DNA from: Pedobacter panaciterrae
GTDB lineage: Bacteria > Bacteroidota > Bacteroidia > Sphingobacteriales > Sphingobacteriaceae
NCBI RefSeq assembly: GCF_001636695.1
Contig: NZ_LGEL01000009.1
Span: 1 to 64,000, forward strand
DNA length: 64,000 nucleotides
Direction of reading: 5' to 3'
Shown: piece by piece, positions 44,701 through 54,545 of the stretch
How positions within the stretch are numbered: position 1 is the first letter of the stretch
Layout of the letters: each line of letters opens with the position of its first letter
Position numbers and translations under genes: made by a program
The notes under the pieces: model-generated
Seen by the model: the letters and a program-made list of their open reading frames with translations, nothing else
The model's database searches: none
Told to the model about the DNA's origin: nothing

Positions 44701-47700
44701 TGGAAATCCAGCAAATACCTGCCCTAATACTTCGGCAACATTAGCTGTTAATCCTGTAGCAGGTGTTACTTTCAATTGGTATGATGCTGCTACTGGTGGA
44801 AACTTGTTGGCAAGCAATACAAATACTTATAATACTCCTGCAACTCTTGCAGTAGGAAGTCATGATTTCTACGTAGAGGCAGTTAATGGAAACTCTTGCG
44901 TGAATACAACTCCACGTACTAAAATTACATTAACGATTAATCCTTCTGCAGTAGCTGCTGATATAAATGTTGCCGGAGCAAATGCACCATTCTGTGCAGG
45001 AACTTCTGCAAAACTAACAGCAACCAGTACTACAGTTACTAATCCGGTATTTACCTGGTATAGTGATGCAGCATTAACTGATGTTGTATTCCAGGGCGCA
45101 ATATTCGATACGCCGCTGCTTACAGCCACAACTACTTATTACGTGTCGGTAACCGGATCTAACAAATGTGCAAATACAGCTGCGGATGCTAAAGCGGTTA
45201 CTTTAACGGTAAACCCTCCTGCAACAGCTGCTGATTTGGATGTGTCAGGTGGAGGTACACCATTCTGTGCCGGTGCTAAAGTTGAACTTCTTGCAACCAC
45301 TACCACGGTTACTAATCCAATATTTAACTGGTATAGTGATGCAGCATTAACTAAACTTGTATTTACAGGAGATAAATATATTATCCCTGCACTTGCAGCA
45401 ACCACAACATTGTATGTAACAGTTAGCGGAACTAATAAATGTGAAAACCTTTCTTCAAATTCTGAAGTAGTAACATTAATTGTAAATCCACCGGCTATTG
45501 CATCTGATATTAACGTAACAGGCAACGAAACGCCATTCTGCGCAGGAGCAACTGCAACCTTATCTGCAAGCAGTGCAACAGTATTATCACCAGTATTTAC
45601 CTGGTATAGTGATGCTGCTTTAACAACTCAGGTATTCCAGGGAGCAACTTTCATTACACCAATACTTACTGCAACCAAAACTTACTATGTAACAGTAAGA
45701 GGAAGTAATAAATGTGAAAATACAGCAGCTACTGCTAAAGCTGTAACCGTAACAGTTAATCCACCTGCAACAGCTGCCGATATCAATGTTTCAGGTGCAG
45801 ACGCACCATACTGTGCTGGTACAAAAGCGAAATTGGAAGCTAGTACTACCACAGTTACTAATCCAATATTTAACTGGTATAGCGATGCTGCTTTAACTAA
45901 ACTTGTATTTACAGGTGTAATATTTGAAACCCCGGTACTTACTGCAACTACTACATACTATGTAACAGTTAAGGGATCTAACAGGTGTGAGAACGCAGCA
46001 GCTTCTGCTGAAATAGTAACTGTAACAGTTAACCCGCCAGCATTGGCTGCTGATATTAATGTAGCAGGTGCTGATGCTCCGTTCTGTTCAGGAAATACCG
46101 CTAGATTAGTGGCAACCAGTACTACGGTTACCAACCCAATATTTACATGGTATAGTGATGCTGCATTAACAACTGTAGCCTTCACTGGTCCAGTGTTTAA
46201 TACGCCAGCTCTTACTGCAACCACTACTTATTACGTAACCGTTCGTGGTTCTAATAAATGTGAGAATGCTACAGGAGATGCAAAAATCATCACCTTAACA
46301 GTTAATCCGCCAGCGACTGCTGCAGACATCATTGTTAAAGGTGCCGATTCACCATTCTGTGCCGGTACAAAGGCTACTCTGGATGCTTCAAGCACTACTG
46401 TAACCAATCCGGTGTTTACCTGGTATACAGATGCAGCATTAACAAACGCTGTATTTACAGGAGCTAAATTTGTTACGCCTACACTTACTGCAACAACTAA
46501 ATACTATGTAACAGTAAGAGGAAGCAATAAATGTGAAAACTTAGCCGCTGATGCAAAAGTGGTTACCGTAACGGTTAATCCACCGGCAACAGCCGCTGAT
46601 CTGACTGTAACAGGTAATACAACACCATTGTGTGCAGGTGCAACAGCAACATTAACTGCAACAAGCACCACAGTAACCAGTCCTGTATTTACATGGTACA
46701 GCGACGCTGCCTTAACAACAGTAGCGTTCACAGGTCCAATATTCAAAACACCAGCGCTTACTGCTACCACTACTTACTATGTAACCGTAAGTGGAAGCAA
46801 CAAGTGTGAAACTCTTGCTGCTGATGCAAAAGTGGTTACCGTAATAGTTAACCCACCTGCAATAGCTTCAGATATCAATGTGGCTGGTAACGATGCGCCA
46901 TTCTGCGCTGGTGCAAAAGCTACATTAAAAGCAACTACCACTACAGTAACTAACCCGGTATTTACCTGGTACAGTGATGCTGCCTTAACAACAGTGGCAT
47001 TCACCGGACCTACGTTCGAAACGCCGGTATTAACTGCAACCAAGACTTACTATGTAACTGTTCGTGGAGATAATAAATGTGAAAACACTGCCGCTACTGC
47101 TAAAACAGTAACCGTAGTTGTTAATCCACCGGCAACAGCTGCTGACATTACTGTTGATGGTGCTGCCGATCCATTATGTTCTGGAACTTCTGCTAAATTA
47201 ACAGCAACAAGTACCACAGTTACCAACCCAATATTTACCTGGTACAGTGATGCTGCTTTAACAACTGTAGCTTTCACAGGTCCGGTATTTGATACACCGG
47301 TACTTACTGCAACTACTACTTATTATGTAACTGTTCGTGGTTCTAATAAGTGTGAAAATGCAACAGGAGATGCAAAAATCGTCACCATAAAAGTTAATCC
47401 ACCAGCAACTGCTGCGGATATAATAGTTAATGGTGCTGATTCACCAATATGTACCGGAACGACTGCTACTTTAGATGCCTCAAGCACTACTGTAACCAAT
47501 CCGGTATTTACCTGGTACAGTGACGCAGCATTAACAGATGCTGTATTTACAGGAGCTAAATTTGTTACACCTACACTTACTGCCACAACTACTTACTATG
47601 TAACTGTAAGTGGAAGCAACAAATGTGAGAACCTGGCTGCAGGTGCAAAAGTGGTAACCGTAACAGTTAATCCACCGGCAACAGCCGCTGATCTGACTGT

Positions 47701-50095
47701 AACTGGTAACACTGCACCATTATGTGCTGGTTCTAAAGCAACCTTAACAGCAACCACTACTACAGTAACCAATCCGGTATTTACATGGTACAGCGATGCT
47801 GCCTTAACAACAGTGGCATTCACCGGACCAATATTCGAAACACCGGTTCTTACTGCTACAACTACTTACTATGTAACTGTTAGAGGAACTAACAGGTGCG
47901 AAACACTTGCAGCTGATGCAAAAGTGGTTACCGTAACAGTTAACCCTCCATCTGATGCATCAGATATCAGTGTAGCAGGTAACGATGCTCCATTCTGCGC
48001 GGGTACCAAAGCTACTTTAGTAGCAACAAGCACAACAGTAACTAATCCGGTATTTACCTGGTATAGTGATGCTGCTTTAACTACCGTTGTTTTCACAGGC
48101 TCATCATTTGAAACTCCGGTATTAACTGCAACCAAAACTTATTATGTAACTGTTCGTGGAGATAATAAATGTGAAAACACATCAGCTTCGGCTAAAACAG
48201 TAACTGTAGTGGTTAACCCACCGTCGTCTGCTGCAGATCTTAGTGTTGCAGGTAATAATGCTCCATTCTGTGCAGGTACTGCGGCTAAATTAACAGCAAC
48301 AAGTACAACAGTAACTAATCCAGTGTTTACCTGGTACAGTGATGCTGCGTTAACTAATGTGGTATTCACAGGAACAGAGTTCACTACTCCTTTACTTACA
48401 GCTACTACCAATTACTATGTAACGGTAAGAGGAGATAACAGATGTGAAAGCACAGCTGCAACAGCTAAAGTAGTAACAGTGGTAGTTAATCCACCTGCAG
48501 ACGCTGCAGATATTACAGTGGCCGGAGCAGGATCACCATTCTGCGCAGGAACTACCGCAACATTAACTGCTTCAAGCACAACAGTAACTAATCCAGTATT
48601 TACCTGGTACAGTGACGCTGCATTAACTAATGCCGTGTTTACAGGGCCAGAATTCACTACTCCTTTACTTACTGCCACTACTACCTATTATGTAACTGTA
48701 AGAGGAGATAACAAATGTGAGAATGTTGCTGCCAGTGCCAAAGCGATTACATTAACTGTTAATCCTTTACCTGAAACACCAGATGTAGCTAGTGCGGGAA
48801 CAAGCATATGCAGTGGCGAATCAACAGTATTAAAAGTTAATAATGCTGAAGCTGGTATCTTGTATCAATGGTATAGCGCATCAGCAGGAGGAACACTTCT
48901 ATTTACCGGTGAACAATTCACCACGCCAGCATTAACCACCAATACAGATTACTATGTATTGGCAGTAAGCGCTTCAGGTTGTGGAAATGCAACAGGTAGA
49001 GTTAAAGTAACCGTAACTGTTTCACCAAAACCGTTAACACCAATTGTAGTTTCAGCAGTGGTAGATGCTTGTATAGGAAGTCCGGCTGTATTAAGTGTGT
49101 CAAGCCCTCAAACTAATGGAGTAATCTACAAATGGTATACTACAGAAATAGCAGGAACTGCTGTTGGTACAGGTACAAGCTTTACCACACCAGCAATAAC
49201 TACAACAGCTACTTATTACGTTGAAGCTTCTACAGCATCTTGTGTAAGTACTGGTCGTACAGCAGTTAAAGTAAATGCTTCACCAATACCTACAGCACCA
49301 ACTGCAATATCAGGCCCTGATGGTCCATTGTGTTCAGGTACAACTGCTACACTTTCTGTAACTAATCCGGATGCAGCACTTACTTATAGCTGGTTTACCG
49401 TAGCAACCGGAGGTACCTCAATTGCTCAGGGACCTACATTTACTACACCTGCATTAACAACTACTACAACTTATTATGTAGAAAGCAGCAATGCAGCAGG
49501 ATGTACCAGTACAACACGCACAGCAGTTGTTGTAACTGTACTAGGTAAACTTGAAGCACCAGTTGTAACAGTTAAAGAGAGCAAAGCAACAGAAATAACA
49601 TTCCAGTGGAATCCAATACCAGGAGCAACTGCTTACGAAGTGTCGATAGACAATGGAGTAACATGGGTGTCACCTACTATTGGAGCTACCGGAACTACTT
49701 ATCTGTTTGCTGGTTTAAAACCAGATCAAAGTGTAACGATAAGAGTTAGAGCTAAAGGTCAACTTGATTGTCAACTAAGTGATGCTACCAGCTTAACCGC
49801 TAAGAGCGATAATCCTTTAGGTAATACAATCTTTGTTCCTAATACATTCACACCAAATAATGATGGTAAAAATGATGTTCTGTATGTATACGGAAATACA
49901 ATTGCAAAAATGAAGTTGCGCGTATATAACCAATGGGGACAATTCATTTACGAATCATTAAACATTCAAAATGGATGGGATGGAACGTATAAAGGTGATA
50001 TACAGCCGAACGGTGTGTATGTGTATTTCCTGGAAGCGGAATTTAATGACGGGACCAAAACCACTAAAAAAGGCACAATAACCCTATTAAGATAA
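35744..50095 (+). CDS. Giant T9SS-secreted repeat adhesin (type B C-terminal domain), TGA at codon 3
   Basis: About 4,780 codons. The frame opens with a signal peptide (KKSILVLISILTITLL to SYAQA), but the only suitable ATG (35744) is followed by AAA and then TGA (35750-35752). The first standard start after it is TTG 36251, which would lose the signal peptide and about 165 residues. Domains in order: lectin-like jelly-roll modules interleaved with Ig-like domains (36,450-44,400); five He_PIG-type Ig repeats (about 38,430-39,735); fourteen 91-residue Ig-like repeats (44,939-48,760) each with two Cys; further Ig-like domains; an FN3 domain (about 49,545-49,810); and a gliding-motility-type C-terminal domain (FVPNTFTPNNDGKNDV ... 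ITLLR). The last targets it to T9SS for surface display. PorP/SprF follows at once. Confidence 0.85.
38430..39735 (+). repeat. Five He_PIG-type Ig repeats within the adhesin
   Basis: Five modules of about 80-90 residues share the pattern NGTVGTLY...ATGG...PYTY...LPPGLTFDP...ISGTPT...FTVPVTVTD, the putative-Ig (He_PIG) signature. The middle three are most alike. Confidence 0.8.
44939..48760 (+). repeat. Fourteen tandem 273-bp repeats encoding 91-residue Ig-like domains
   Basis: Units begin with the codons for NPPxxAAD at 44939 and every 273 bp to 48488. I checked the boundary at 44939, 46031, 47123, 48215 and 48488, and all fall exactly on the grid, so no net insertions or deletions are present. 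Each unit has a Cys near residue 19 (PFCAG) and one near 76 (NKCEN), probably one disulfide per domain. Confidence 0.92.
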
Positions 50096-50152
50096 AAGAT
50101 GTTTCCAGTTAATATTAATCATTTACCTAAAAACTCGAAAAACAAATTTGTT

Positions 50153-51148
50153 ATGAAGAAACTAATAAAAATAATAGCAGTAGGAGCGTTTTTATGTTTG
50201 GGAACTGTAAGGGTGATTGCACAGATTGATCCGCATTTCTCTCAATACTACGCCCACCCGCTATGGCTTAACCCAGCATTGACCGGGGTAACCGACGGTG
50301 AATATAGGGTTTCCTTAAATGCCAAACAGCAGTGGGGAACTATTTCAAATTCATTTTTAACAGGGGGAGCGTCATTTGACATGGCCCCTGTTAAAAACCT
50401 GGCATTTGGAGCAATGGTTTTGAACCAGAATGCAGGGGATATTAGTTATAATCACCTTAGTGCAATGGTTTCAGGAGCTTACCGTATCCACTTCGGAAAG
50501 ATCGGTTTAAACATGATAAACTTTGGTTTGCAGGCAGGAATCCTTAATAAAAGCTTCGATCCATCAAAGATCACCCTGGGTGCACAATTTAATCCGATAA
50601 CAGGCTATGATCCTAATTTTGGAATAAACGAGTCGTTTGCATCTTCTAACACACTGGTGCCCGATGTTAACGCCGGATTTATGTATTTCGATGGAAATCC
50701 AGGGCAAAGGGTTAACGTATTTGGAGGAGCAATGGCAGGGCATATCACCAGACCAGTTGATAAATTTTTAGGTAATAGTGTTCGTATGCCGATTAGATAT
50801 GCAGCTCATGGCGGCGCCAGAATTAAGATGTCAGAAGTTCTTGATATTACACCAAACGGACTATACATGAAACAAGGAAATGCGCGTGAAATAGCAGTAG
50901 GTGCTTATGCACAGTTTATGCTTAATCAGGAATCGGATTTACTTTTCGGGTCTAACTATAGAGTTGATGATTCTGCAATAGCTTTCTTCGGATTACACTT
51001 AAAAAATATGGTCTTTGGTGTAAGCTATGATTTTAACACTTCAAGTTTAAGCAGAGCAACACGTAATCAGGGAGGCCTGGAGTTGTCTATTTCATTTACC
51101 AGTAGAAAGGGAATTACAGGCCCTAACTTCTTTTGTCCAAGATTATAA
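50153..51148 (+). CDS. PorP/SprF family type IX secretion membrane protein
   Basis: An outer-membrane beta-barrel protein of 331 residues from the ATG at 50153, with a signal peptide ending VRVIAQ and the family opening IDPHFSQYYAHPLWLNPALTG. PorP/SprF proteins accompany specific T9SS type B substrates and are needed for their secretion or surface attachment, as SprF is for SprB. It lies 57 bp after the adhesin stop, matching that pairing. The frame extends to 50099, but the extra residues do not form part of the signal peptide. Confidence 0.92.
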   Translation: MKKLIKIIAVGAFLCLGTVRVIAQIDPHFSQYYAHPLWLNPALTGVTDGEYRVSLNAKQQWGTISNSFLTGGASFDMAPVKNLAFGAMVLNQNAGDISYNHLSAMVSGAYRIHFGKIGLNMINFGLQAGILNKSFDPSKITLGAQFNPITGYDPNFGINESFASSNTLVPDVNAGFMYFDGNPGQRVNVFGGAMAGHITRPVDKFLGNSVRMPIRYAAHGGARIKMSEVLDITPNGLYMKQGNAREIAVGAYAQFMLNQESDLLFGSNYRVDDSAIAFFGLHLKNMVFGVSYDFNTSSLSRATRNQGGLELSISFTSRKGITGPNFFCPRL

Positions 51149-51225
51149 ACTAACGCGATATGAACGAGCATGATTCATCATGCGAGCTCCATCTGACCAC
51201 CTAAACATAAATAAATCATTTACAG

Positions 51226-53220
51226 ATGAAACTGCTTAAAACATTACTGATCCTGTGCTTATTCACAACTGCTGCAAATGCACAATTTGTAACCAATAGT
51301 AAGAGAGTAGCGGATGTCTATTTTCAAAATAAAGAGTATTATGCCGCTGCAGAATATTATAAAAGATCTCTGCAACTATCATCAGCAGATAGCGTTGGTT
51401 TTGTAGTGCCTTATGGTTTTGCAAATAAGATAAAACAAGATAATCCTAAGAAGGAAGATTACGAATATAGCGTATTTCAATTGGCCGAATCTTTAAGGCT
51501 TTATAAGAACTTTACCGATGCAGAGAAGTGGTATGCTTTGGCAAAAGAATTTAAGGATCCGAAGTATGCACTTGCCACCTTCTGGTATGCAGAAGCGCTA
51601 AGAGCAAATCAGAAATTTGATCAGGCAATTACGGCTTTCAATGAATTTCTTGCTAAGTATAAAACCAATGATGCCTATACTGCAAATGCAAAATCTGAAA
51701 TTGCCTCTTGTCAGTTCGCATTATTTGAATTACGCTATCCAAGACTGTTTAAGTTAACCAGGCTTAAAAACGACATTAATCAAAAAGGTTCAAACTATAC
51801 GCCATTTCTGAAAGACAGTAAGTTTTACTTTACATCTTCAAGACCAGTAGGCGAAGCGGGCAAGACAGAAGTTTTAACTGATCAAACCAATGCTAAAGTG
51901 TCAAAAAAAGAATCTCCGTATTTGAATGCTGTTTATGAAACACTGGGCAATCCTTTATCAGGTAGCATTACAATTAAAAAAGTAGCTTTAAATAGCTTAA
52001 ATAAAGAATCGGCAGCTCCTGCCTTTCATCCAAATGGAAAGGTTTTGTATATAACAAGCTGGACAGCTCAGGGAGACAAAAAAATATACCAGTTAACTTC
52101 ATCTGACAAAGGATGGGGTGATCCTGTGGAACTGGGAAATCAGGTAAACATTAAAGGTTTTAATTCTATTCAGCCTTTTGTTACCAAAGATGGGAAGTAC
52201 TTGATTTTTTCATCTAACAGACCTGGCGGACAAGGTAAGTATGATCTATGGTATTGCCCTTTAAGAACCGACGGTTCATTAGGACAAGCTATAAATCTAG
52301 GTAATAAGGTAAACTCTACTGAAGATGATCAGGCTCCATACTATAACAGTCAAACAAATAGACTTTTGTTTAGCAGCAACGGCAGAATAGGAATGGGTGG
52401 ATTTGATTTTTATGAAAGTGAAGGTGATTTCACTAACTGGTCAGAGCCTCGCAATGTTGGTTATCCTTTTAACTCATCCAAGGATGATATATATTATACT
52501 CCTGCTGATAATTCAGATACCGAAGGTTACATTAGCTCAGACCGTGAGTCACTTTGCTGCCTCGAGGTTTTTAACGTAAAACGCGAATATCTTACTGTTA
52601 AAGGTATCGTATTTGACTGTGATACAAAACTGCCTTTACAAGATGCTATAATTACCCTTGTTGATTCGCTGGGAACGCTTAAAACCAATACAAATCAAGC
52701 TGGAGAGTACACCTTTAAAGTAAGCTCTAATCGTAAACTAAAACTTACAGCCGAGAAAGATAAATACTTCTCTAAAATTTTAAACTTCGGTTATGATGAT
52801 ATGGCTAAAAAAGACACATTGTTTAGTCCTGAAATTTGTTTAACCCCATATGAAATTGATAAGCCAATAGTGCTTAAAGATGTTTTGTATGAGTTTGATA
52901 AAGCAACGCTAACCGAAGATTCAAAAGTTAAATTAGATCATTTGTTCTCAATAATGGAGGATAATCCTAAGATTGAAATTGAGCTGAGTGCGCATACTGA
53001 TAGCAAAGGTTCAGAAGCTTATAATATGGACTTGTCAATTAGAAGAGCAAAATCTTGTGTGGACTATTTGGTTTCAAAAGGAATACCTATTTCAAGAATG
53101 ACAAGTAGAGGTTATGGAAAAACCAGACCAATTGCTCCTAACGAGTTCCCTGATGGTCGTGATAATCCTGAAGGTCGTGCCCTTAACAGGAGAACCGAAT
53201 TTAAGGTAACAAAGAAATAA
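51226..53220 (+). CDS. OmpA family protein with TPR, PD40 propeller and CarboxypepD_reg (PorE-like)
   Basis: A 664-residue periplasmic/outer-membrane protein. Signal peptide to about residue 19 (TAANAQ), TPR-like repeats (about 25-165), a WD40-like PD40 beta-propeller (about 190-440, with SSNRPGGQGKYDLW and SSNGRIGMGGFDFY), a CarboxypepD_reg-like domain (about 455-535) and an OmpA peptidoglycan-binding domain (about 550-660, LSAHTDSKGSEAYNMDLSIRRA). This is the architecture of PorE, which anchors T9SS components to peptidoglycan. It is third in the adhesin, PorP/SprF, PorE-like row, and a terminator follows. A small palindrome (51168-51183) lies in the 77-bp gap before it. Confidence 0.92.
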   Translation: MKLLKTLLILCLFTTAANAQFVTNSKRVADVYFQNKEYYAAAEYYKRSLQLSSADSVGFVVPYGFANKIKQDNPKKEDYEYSVFQLAESLRLYKNFTDAEKWYALAKEFKDPKYALATFWYAEALRANQKFDQAITAFNEFLAKYKTNDAYTANAKSEIASCQFALFELRYPRLFKLTRLKNDINQKGSNYTPFLKDSKFYFTSSRPVGEAGKTEVLTDQTNAKVSKKESPYLNAVYETLGNPLSGSITIKKVALNSLNKESAAPAFHPNGKVLYITSWTAQGDKKIYQLTSSDKGWGDPVELGNQVNIKGFNSIQPFVTKDGKYLIFSSNRPGGQGKYDLWYCPLRTDGSLGQAINLGNKVNSTEDDQAPYYNSQTNRLLFSSNGRIGMGGFDFYESEGDFTNWSEPRNVGYPFNSSKDDIYYTPADNSDTEGYISSDRESLCCLEVFNVKREYLTVKGIVFDCDTKLPLQDAIITLVDSLGTLKTNTNQAGEYTFKVSSNRKLKLTAEKDKYFSKILNFGYDDMAKKDTLFSPEICLTPYEIDKPIVLKDVLYEFDKATLTEDSKVKLDHLFSIMEDNPKIEIELSAHTDSKGSEAYNMDLSIRRAKSCVDYLVSKGIPISRMTSRGYGKTRPIAPNEFPDGRDNPEGRALNRRTEFKVTKK

Positions 53221-53248
53221 ATTAGAAACTAACTTCTATCTATATACC

Positions 53249-53284
53249 GGCCTTCAGAATTTTATATTCTGAAGGCCTTTTTTA
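53249..53284 (+). terminator. Terminator of the adhesin operon
   Basis: Twelve-base perfect arms (53249-53260 with 53266-53277), 5-nt loop, and six T after it. It ends the adhesin, PorP/SprF, PorE-like unit. Confidence 0.9.
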
Positions 53285-53613
53285 TGCAGACTTGTTTTAT
53301 AAACCTTGGGGAAATGATTCCAACTTGAGCAATGTTTGCCCCTATAATTCACCTGGATTGTAGTTTATGTAATACACTATTTTTTAATACTGCTCGCAAT
53401 TCTAAATCTTAAATTTTTAGACAAAACATCCTTGACTAATAATAGAGCGGATATTTATTAGATATCAATAAAGAAAGTGCAATTTTTTTAAAACACTAAG
53501 AGAAATCGGGTATGGTAATTGTCATACAAATGATATAGTTGAGCACTGTGCAATACCTTGATTGCAAGTGTTATGGGATAAGAATAGTTTAACTTGTTTT
53601 GCGAATTGTAAGT
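53285..53613. other. Gene-free stretch upstream of the GAF gene
   Basis: This 329-bp AT-rich region has no convincing open frame. A partial promoter match TACCTTGA lies about 55 bp before the GAF start. Nothing else stands out. Confidence 0.4.
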
Positions 53614-54126
53614 ATGATTGGAATCAATGTAATTTCACCAAATGAATACCCTTGTCTGGAAAATTTAGAGCAATATAAAATTTTGCATACTAAATCGGAG
53701 CCAGTGTTTGATAAGCTAGTAGCCATAACGGCAAAGATGTTGAATGTTCCTTTAGCAATGATCAATTTTGTAGATAGCCATAAAGTTTGGGGTGTGTCGG
53801 AACAATTGGTTCCTTCTGATACAGATAATGATCAGCTTAGCAAGGTATGTACAATTGCAGCACGGAAAGATAGTCTATTGAAATTTGAAACAATAACTAA
53901 AAGCCCAGGATTAATTTTAAACCCAATGATACTTGGTGAACTTGGGCTACAATTTTTTGCTTCAGTTGCTATCTCTACCAAAGAAGGTCTTAATGTAGGA
54001 ACGATTTGCATCGTAGACAGTCAATACAGAGAGTTTAGTTCTAAGGAGCAGAAAAAGTTAGACTGGGTTGCTTCCATCGTGACTAAAGAAATGAACAAGA
54101 GATTGGCAGTTTACGCGGTAGCTTAA
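53614..54126 (+). CDS. GAF domain protein
   Basis: A 170-residue cytosolic protein made almost entirely of one GAF domain (about 30-165): FDKLVAITAKMLNVPLAMINFVD with HKVWGVS, a later LQFFASVAIST and VGTICIVDSQ. GAF domains bind small molecules or act as redox/light sensors; here no output domain is attached, so it may act through partners. The ATG at 53614 is chosen over a TTG at 53599. The usual ligand Cys is absent from the expected site; one Cys is present in KVCTIAA. Confidence 0.82.
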   Translation: MIGINVISPNEYPCLENLEQYKILHTKSEPVFDKLVAITAKMLNVPLAMINFVDSHKVWGVSEQLVPSDTDNDQLSKVCTIAARKDSLLKFETITKSPGLILNPMILGELGLQFFASVAISTKEGLNVGTICIVDSQYREFSSKEQKKLDWVASIVTKEMNKRLAVYAVA

Positions 54127-54188
54127 AACTTCTTAAAGAGTTGGTTAGTTTCATGTAGAATATATAGATTTCCAAAATTTATATATAC

Positions 54189-54545
54189 ATGATTGAGGAA
54201 AGACGCTGTCTTAACTGTGGCAGCTTACTTAAAGGTCGGTCGGATAAAAGATTTTGTCACGATCAATGCAGAAGCAGACATAATTATGATCAAAAGAGCC
54301 AGGATAATTTAAATCTTATAAGAGAAATTAATAACTCTTTAAAAAAGAATTGGGACATTCTAAAGACGCTTAACATAAACGGTGAAACTAAGATTTCGAA
54401 GAGAACTATGGCCATTCAGGGTTTTAATTTTGATTATTTCACCAGTGCTTACAGTATCGAAGGGAAAGAGAAATATTTCTATTGTTATGAGATGGGATAC
54501 CAGGTCATTAATGACTCTGAAATATTACTGGTCGAAAAAGGATAA
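54189..54545 (+). CDS. Small zinc-ribbon protein
   Basis: A 118-residue protein with an N-terminal zinc-ribbon: CLNCGSLLKGRSDKRFC then HDQC, spacing C-x2-C-x12-C-x3-C. A helical segment with LIREINNSLKKNWDILKTL follows, then a beta-rich end with FNFDYFTSAYS and YFYCYEMGYQV. This family is widespread in Bacteroidota without known function; nucleic-acid or protein binding is plausible. Its stop (54543-54545) abuts the stop of the convergent T9SS protein gene with no base between. Confidence 0.75.
   Translation: MIEERRCLNCGSLLKGRSDKRFCHDQCRSRHNYDQKSQDNLNLIREINNSLKKNWDILKTLNINGETKISKRTMAIQGFNFDYFTSAYSIEGKEKYFYCYEMGYQVINDSEILLVEKG

Noticed and set aside
43591-48678. Many long minus-strand frames, spaced 273 bp
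   Set aside because: They are mirror frames of the repeats in the adhesin gene, share its period, and lack start context or domain resemblance.
44939-48760. CRISPR-like periodicity
   Set aside because: The period is 273 bp and entirely coding; no short repeat/spacer structure exists.
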